64,000 nt of DNA from Thioglobus_B sp964403565 (GTDB lineage: Bacteria; Pseudomonadota; Gammaproteobacteria; PS1; Pseudothioglobaceae). The stretch's first letter is position 1. Each line of letters begins with the position of its first letter. The stretch is taken from assembly GCA_964403565.1 (NCBI GenBank), contig CAYOFV010000001.1, positions 17,103 to 81,102 on the forward strand, in the 5' to 3' direction. A program made the position numbers and the translations under genes. The notes below the pieces were generated by a model. It was not told where the DNA came from and did not search any database. It saw nothing but the letters and a program-made list of their open reading frames with translations. This document shows positions 60,607 through 64,000 of the stretch, one piece after another.

Positions 60607-61770
60607 TTACTCCGCAGCTCTTTCTTCTAACATTGCAACAGCAGGTAGTTTTTTGCCTTCTAAAAATTCTAAGAAAGCACCACCGCCAGTTGAGATATAA
60701 CTTACTCTATCTTCAATGCCGTATTTATCAACTGCAGCTAATGTATCACCGCCACCTGCAATTGAGAATGCTTCAGATTCAGCAATTGCCATTGAAAGTG
60801 TTTTAGTACCTTCAGCAAACTGATCAAACTCAAATACGCCTACTGGACCGTTCCATACAATTGTACCTGCATTTTTCATAATTTCAGCTAACTGCTGTGC
60901 AGAATCAGGACCAATATCAAAAATCATGTCATCGTCTGTTACAGCTGTTGCAGCTTTTGTTTCTGCTGCTGCAGTTTCAGAAAATTCTTTACCGCAAACT
61001 ACGTCAGTTGGAACTGGAATTTCACAATCTTCCATTAATTTTTTAGCCGTTGGAATTAAATCATCTTCACAAAGTGATTTACCAACATTGTGGCCTTGTG
61101 CAGCAATAAATGTATTGGCAATACCACCGCCTACAACTAATTGATCAACAACTTTTGAAAGTGATTCTAAAACAGTTAATTTTGTTGATACTTTTGAACC
61201 ACCAACGATTGCCACCATTGGACGCGCAGGATTATCAAGCGCCTTACCTAATGCTTCCAGCTCACCTGAAAGTAATGGACCAGAACACGCAATTGGTGCA
61301 TATTTAGCCACACCGTGAGTTGATGCTTGTGCACGATGTGCTGTACCAAATGCATCCATAGCAAAAATATCGCATAATGCTGCCATTTGTTTAGCTAGGT
61401 CATCGTCATTAGATTTTTCACCCTTGTTAAAACGTACGTTCTCACAAAGCACAACTTCGCTCTCATTCATGTCAACACCGTTTAGCCAATCTTTTTCTAA
61501 ACGTACTTCTTGGCCTAACAATTCAGTTAGTCTGTTGGCAACAGGCTGCAAAGAAAACTCATCAGCTGGCTCACCCTCTGTTGGACGACCAAGATGAGAC
61601 ATTAACATTACCTTAGCGCCTTGTTTTACTGCTAATTCAATTGTTGGTAAAGATGCTTTAATACGCTTGTCACTAGTAACAACACCGTCTTTTACTGGAA
61701 CATTTAAGTCTTGACGAACTAGTACTTTCTTACCACTTAAATCTAAATCTGTTAAATTGATAACTGACAT
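60607..61770 (-). CDS. pgk: Phosphoglycerate kinase
   Basis: 387 residues, both domains complete. KKVLVRQDLNVPVKDG, MLMSHLGRPTEG, CENVRFNKGE and AFGTAHRAQAST in the N-domain; VGGSKVSTKL, GGGIANTFI, WNGPVGVFE and ISTGGGAFLEFLEGK in the C-domain. In the Calvin cycle it phosphorylates 3-phosphoglycerate. A pair of terminators sits between gap and pgk, so pgk-pyk may also have its own promoter in the 133-bp gap. Confidence 0.97.
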   Translation of the reverse strand: MSVINLTDLDLSGKKVLVRQDLNVPVKDGVVTSDKRIKASLPTIELAVKQGAKVMLMSHLGRPTEGEPADEFSLQPVANRLTELLGQEVRLEKDWLNGVDMNESEVVLCENVRFNKGEKSNDDDLAKQMAALCDIFAMDAFGTAHRAQASTHGVAKYAPIACSGPLLSGELEALGKALDNPARPMVAIVGGSKVSTKLTVLESLSKVVDQLVVGGGIANTFIAAQGHNVGKSLCEDDLIPTAKKLMEDCEIPVPTDVVCGKEFSETAAAETKAATAVTDDDMIFDIGPDSAQQLAEIMKNAGTIVWNGPVGVFEFDQFAEGTKTLSMAIAESEAFSIAGGGDTLAAVDKYGIEDRVSYISTGGGAFLEFLEGKKLPAVAMLEERAAE

Positions 61771-61812
61771 TACAACCTCTAATTTCTATATTTTTTTTAA
61801 TATTTTATAAGC

Positions 61813-61836
61813 AAAAAATCCAAACTAATGTTTGGA
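61813..61836 (-). terminator. Second terminator behind gap
   Basis: On the minus strand TCCAAAC-ATTA-GTTTGGA followed by TTTTTTGC. Lies 68 nt after the gap stop and 43 nt before the pgk start. Confidence 0.7.
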
Positions 61837-61866
61837 GGTGCTCAAGTTTAAATTCTTGTATAAAAC

Positions 61867-61888
61867 ACGGCCCGTCTATGCGGGCCGT
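61867..61888 (-). terminator. First terminator behind gap
   Basis: ACGGCCCG / CGGGCCGT hairpin with 6-nt loop, 16 nt after the gap stop and followed on the minus strand by GTTTTAT. Confidence 0.75.
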
Positions 61889-61903
61889 TAATTTTATTTT
61901 TTA

Positions 61904-62899
61904 TTAAGCTACGTGCTGAACTAAACGAAGCATGTTACAAGTGTAACCATACTCGTTATCGTACCAAGATACTAGCTTAACAAAAGTATCGTCTAGAGCA
62001 ATACCTGCACCAGCATCAAAGATAGATGATGATGTATGACCACGGAAGTCAGAAGAAACAACAGCTTCATCTGTGTAAGACAAAGTACCTGACATTGCGC
62101 CTTCAGAAGCGTCTTTGATTGCTGCACAAATTTCTTCATAAGTTGCTGGCTTGTCTAATTCACAAGTTAGATCAACAACAGATACGTCAACTGATGGAAT
62201 ACGGAAAGCCATACCAGTTAGTTTGCCGTTAAGCTCTGGTAGTACAACGCCTACTGCCTTAGCAGCACCAGTTGATGAAGGAATGATGTTTTCAAATACT
62301 GCACGACCACCTCTCCAATCTTTCATTGAAGGACCGTCAACTGTCTTCTGTGTAGCAGTTGAAGCGTGAACAGTAGTCATAAGACCACGCTTAAGACCCC
62401 AGTTATCGTTAACTACTTTAGCAATTGGAGCTAAACAGTTTGTAGTACATGAAGCCGCTGAAACGATTGCTTGACCAGCATACTCATCATGGTTAACACC
62501 GTATACAAACATTGGAGTACCATCTTTAGATGGAGCTGATTGAACAACTTTCTTAGCACCAGCATCAATATGCGCTTGACAAGACTCTTCAGTTAAGAAG
62601 AAACCAGTACAATCGATTACGATATCTGCGCCAACTTCGTCCCACTTAAGATCTGCTGGGTTACGCTCAGCTGATAAGCGAATTTTCTTACCGTCGATAA
62701 CAAAGTTATCACCATCTACAGCTACTTTGCCATCAAAACGACCTTGTGCTGTGTCATACTTAAGCATATATGCTAAGTAATCGTTTTCTAATAGATCATT
62801 AATACCTACTACTTCTAATTCAGGAAAATCTTTCTGAATTGCACGGAAAGCCATACGACCGATACGACCAAAACCGTTAATACCTACTTTAATTGCCAT
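61904..62899 (-). CDS. gap: Glyceraldehyde-3-phosphate dehydrogenase
   Basis: 331 residues. NAD loop GINGFGRIGR (8-17), catalytic Cys in SAASCTTNCLAP, FRIPSVDVSVVDL and WYDNEYGYTCNM. The residue set near DLLENDYLAYM (D33 region with no typical Arg pair) suggests NAD preference, but dual use cannot be excluded by eye. It catalyses the reductive step of the Calvin cycle or the glycolytic one. Followed by two terminators; preceded by tkt. Confidence 0.97.
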   Translation of the reverse strand: MAIKVGINGFGRIGRMAFRAIQKDFPELEVVGINDLLENDYLAYMLKYDTAQGRFDGKVAVDGDNFVIDGKKIRLSAERNPADLKWDEVGADIVIDCTGFFLTEESCQAHIDAGAKKVVQSAPSKDGTPMFVYGVNHDEYAGQAIVSAASCTTNCLAPIAKVVNDNWGLKRGLMTTVHASTATQKTVDGPSMKDWRGGRAVFENIIPSSTGAAKAVGVVLPELNGKLTGMAFRIPSVDVSVVDLTCELDKPATYEEICAAIKDASEGAMSGTLSYTDEAVVSSDFRGHTSSSIFDAGAGIALDDTFVKLVSWYDNEYGYTCNMLRLVQHVA

Positions 62900-62956
62900 T
62901 TTTACTTACTCCTTTTACTTTATTACATTTACACCTAAAGGTATAAATTCTATTAA

Positions 62957-62980
62957 AAGTGCGCTAAAAACAGCGCACTT
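62957..62980 (-). terminator. Terminator behind tkt
   Basis: AAGTGCGCT / AGCGCACTT hairpin with 6-nt loop between the tkt stop and the gap start; the following minus-strand bases are TTAATAG, so it may attenuate rather than stop the transcript. Confidence 0.55.
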
Positions 62981-62996
62981 AAATTCTTTTTATTAA

Positions 62997-64000
62997 TTAA
63001 CCAATAACTGATTTAGCAGTAGCAACTACGTTATCTACTGTGAAACCAAATTCTTTAAATAGTTGATCTGCTGGTGCAGACTCACCGAATGACTTCATGC
63101 CAACGATAGCGCCGTCTAAGCCAACATACTTATACCAACCATTATCAATACTTGCTTCAATTGCAACACGCTTAGTGCCTGGTGTTAATACTGAATCACG
63201 ATATGCTTGATCTTGTGCATCAAACGCTTCTGGACAAGGCATTGAAACTACACGTACGTTAGCATCCATTGCTGCCGCTGCATCAACTGCCAAACCAACT
63301 TCAGAACCTGTTGCGATAAAGATAACATCAGCATCACCATTACAATCCTTAAGCACGTAACCACCTTTTTCAATGTTAGCTACTTGCTCAGCAGATCTTT
63401 CCATTGGTGTTAGGTTTTGACGTGAGAATACTAATGCAGTTGGCGCATCGCCACGAGTGATTGCCATCTTCCAAGATACAGCTGATTCAATCGCATCACA
63501 ACCTCTCCAAGTTTGGAAGTTAGGGATAACACGCATTGTAGCTAGTTGTTCAACTGGCTGGTGTGTTGGACCATCTTCACCAAGACCAATAGAGTCATGA
63601 GTGTATACATAGATAGCGCCAAGCTTCATAAGCGCTGACATTCTTAGTGAATTACGCATGAATTCCATAAACATAAAGAAGGTTGCACTATATGCTTTGA
63701 AACCACCGTGCAAAATCATGCCGTTAACCATATGTGCCATACCAAACTCACGTACACCCCAAGAGATGTAGTTACCGTTAGCATTGCTTGGCGTTACTTT
63801 TACTGTACCCGACCAATTAGTAAGATTTGAACCTGTTAGGTCTGCAGAACCACCAAATAATTCTGGTAATAGTGGTCCAATTGCCTCAATTGCATTTTGC
63901 GAAGCTTTACGCGAAGCGATGTTTGGCATTTCTTCTTGCGTGCTAGCAATAAACTTATCCATTTCTGCTTCGAAGTTAGCTGGAAGTGTGCCTGCCATAC
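62997..64000 (-). CDS. tkt: Transketolase, C-terminal half (partial)
   Basis: The frame runs off the right edge; about 334 codons are visible of roughly 660 expected. The segment begins in AGTLPANFEAEMDKF and contains ELFGGSADLTGSN, YISWGVREFGMAHMVNG, HDSIGLGEDGPTHQPVEQL (the TPP/substrate E and H residues) and the C-terminal GKRVAIEA-type region (TKRVAIEASIDNGWYKYVG). It moves two-carbon units in the Calvin and pentose phosphate pathways. First in the direction of transcription of the tkt-gap-pgk-pyk-fba series. The internal Met at 63998 is not the start. Confidence 0.95.
   Translation of the reverse strand, partial: MAGTLPANFEAEMDKFIASTQEEMPNIASRKASQNAIEAIGPLLPELFGGSADLTGSNLTNWSGTVKVTPSNANGNYISWGVREFGMAHMVNGMILHGGFKAYSATFFMFMEFMRNSLRMSALMKLGAIYVYTHDSIGLGEDGPTHQPVEQLATMRVIPNFQTWRGCDAIESAVSWKMAITRGDAPTALVFSRQNLTPMERSAEQVANIEKGGYVLKDCNGDADVIFIATGSEVGLAVDAAAAMDANVRVVSMPCPEAFDAQDQAYRDSVLTPGTKRVAIEASIDNGWYKYVGLDGAIVGMKSFGESAPADQLFKEFGFTVDNVVATAKSVIG

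Noticed and set aside
1..64000. CRISPR arrays, rRNA genes, prophage or intact insertion sequences
   Set aside because: No regularly spaced repeats, no rRNA-like stretches, and no transposase, integrase or phage structural genes were seen.

Overview
The window is AT-rich, densely coding DNA from a gammaproteobacterium. Gene content points to a chemoautotrophic sulfur oxidiser of the SUP05 / Candidatus Thioglobus / vesicomyid-bathymodiolin symbiont type. The markers are dissimilatory sulfite-to-sulfate genes (sat, aprM, aprB, aprA), a pyrophosphate-dependent phosphofructokinase, a K+-independent membrane pyrophosphatase, a beta-carbonic anhydrase and a cluster of Calvin/glycolysis genes (tkt-gap-pgk-pyk-fba). 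The lineage is inferred from gene content and order; no rRNA is present to confirm it. Genes are tightly packed, with many 4-8 bp overlaps. No gene-free stretch exceeds about 260 bases, and there is no prophage, intact transposase gene, CRISPR array or rRNA.

Layout. 0-8.4 kb: rsmE (partial), pepP-trpD-orn-ispE, tRNA-Gln (overlapping the end of ispE), prs, rpoD, tRNA-Ile2, cysQ. 8.3-13.2 kb (minus): lptM-lysA-yhbY-lpxB-nadC and nudE-aat. 13.3-18.1 kb: periplasmic sulfur-type genes (two metallo-beta-lactamase-fold proteins and a tandem rhodanese), then carbonic anhydrase, a TRIC-type channel and a small exported protein. 18.1-18.8 kb: a RelE/ParE-type toxin-antitoxin cassette lying between perfect 15-bp direct repeats. 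19-25 kb: an unusual membrane-anchored protein with a possible UDG-like domain, leuB-grxC, rubredoxin, peroxiredoxin, cysS, a YrfG-type nucleotidase and an SCP2 protein. 25-37.4 kb: the pyrophosphate and sulfur-energy block (PPi-PFK, adk, an unknown gene, hppA, a SlyD-like gene between two unknown genes, then aprA/aprB/aprM/sat). 37.5-47.1 kb: lptC-lptA, thiE, an AddA-like helicase-nuclease, argS, polA. 47.2-51.8 kb: znuC with a duplicated tail, fixH/ccoG behind a perfect FNR box, dapD, an ElyC-like gene. 51.8-58 kb: a small membrane protein with a strong promoter, then ubiA, a RluC-type gene, tatD, an AsmA-like gene, rsmG, mnmG. 58-64 kb: fba, pyk, pgk, gap, tkt (partial).

How it fits together. 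AprABM and Sat turn sulfite into sulfate and make ATP from APS plus PPi. PPi-PFK and the H+-pumping pyrophosphatase, 5-10 kb away, use or recycle the same PPi pool and link it to the Calvin cycle enzymes at the right end. The FNR-controlled ccoG-fixH pair fits micro-oxic respiration with a cbb3 oxidase. Adk handles the AMP released by Apr.

The least explained material is between genes. There are several long inverted-repeat elements: two of 114/115 bp directly behind tRNA genes, sharing both ends and a covarying central hairpin; one of 165 bp with 69-bp arms; one of 126 bp; and a small one inside the znuC tail duplication. The direct-repeat-flanked toxin-antitoxin cassette also looks mobile.
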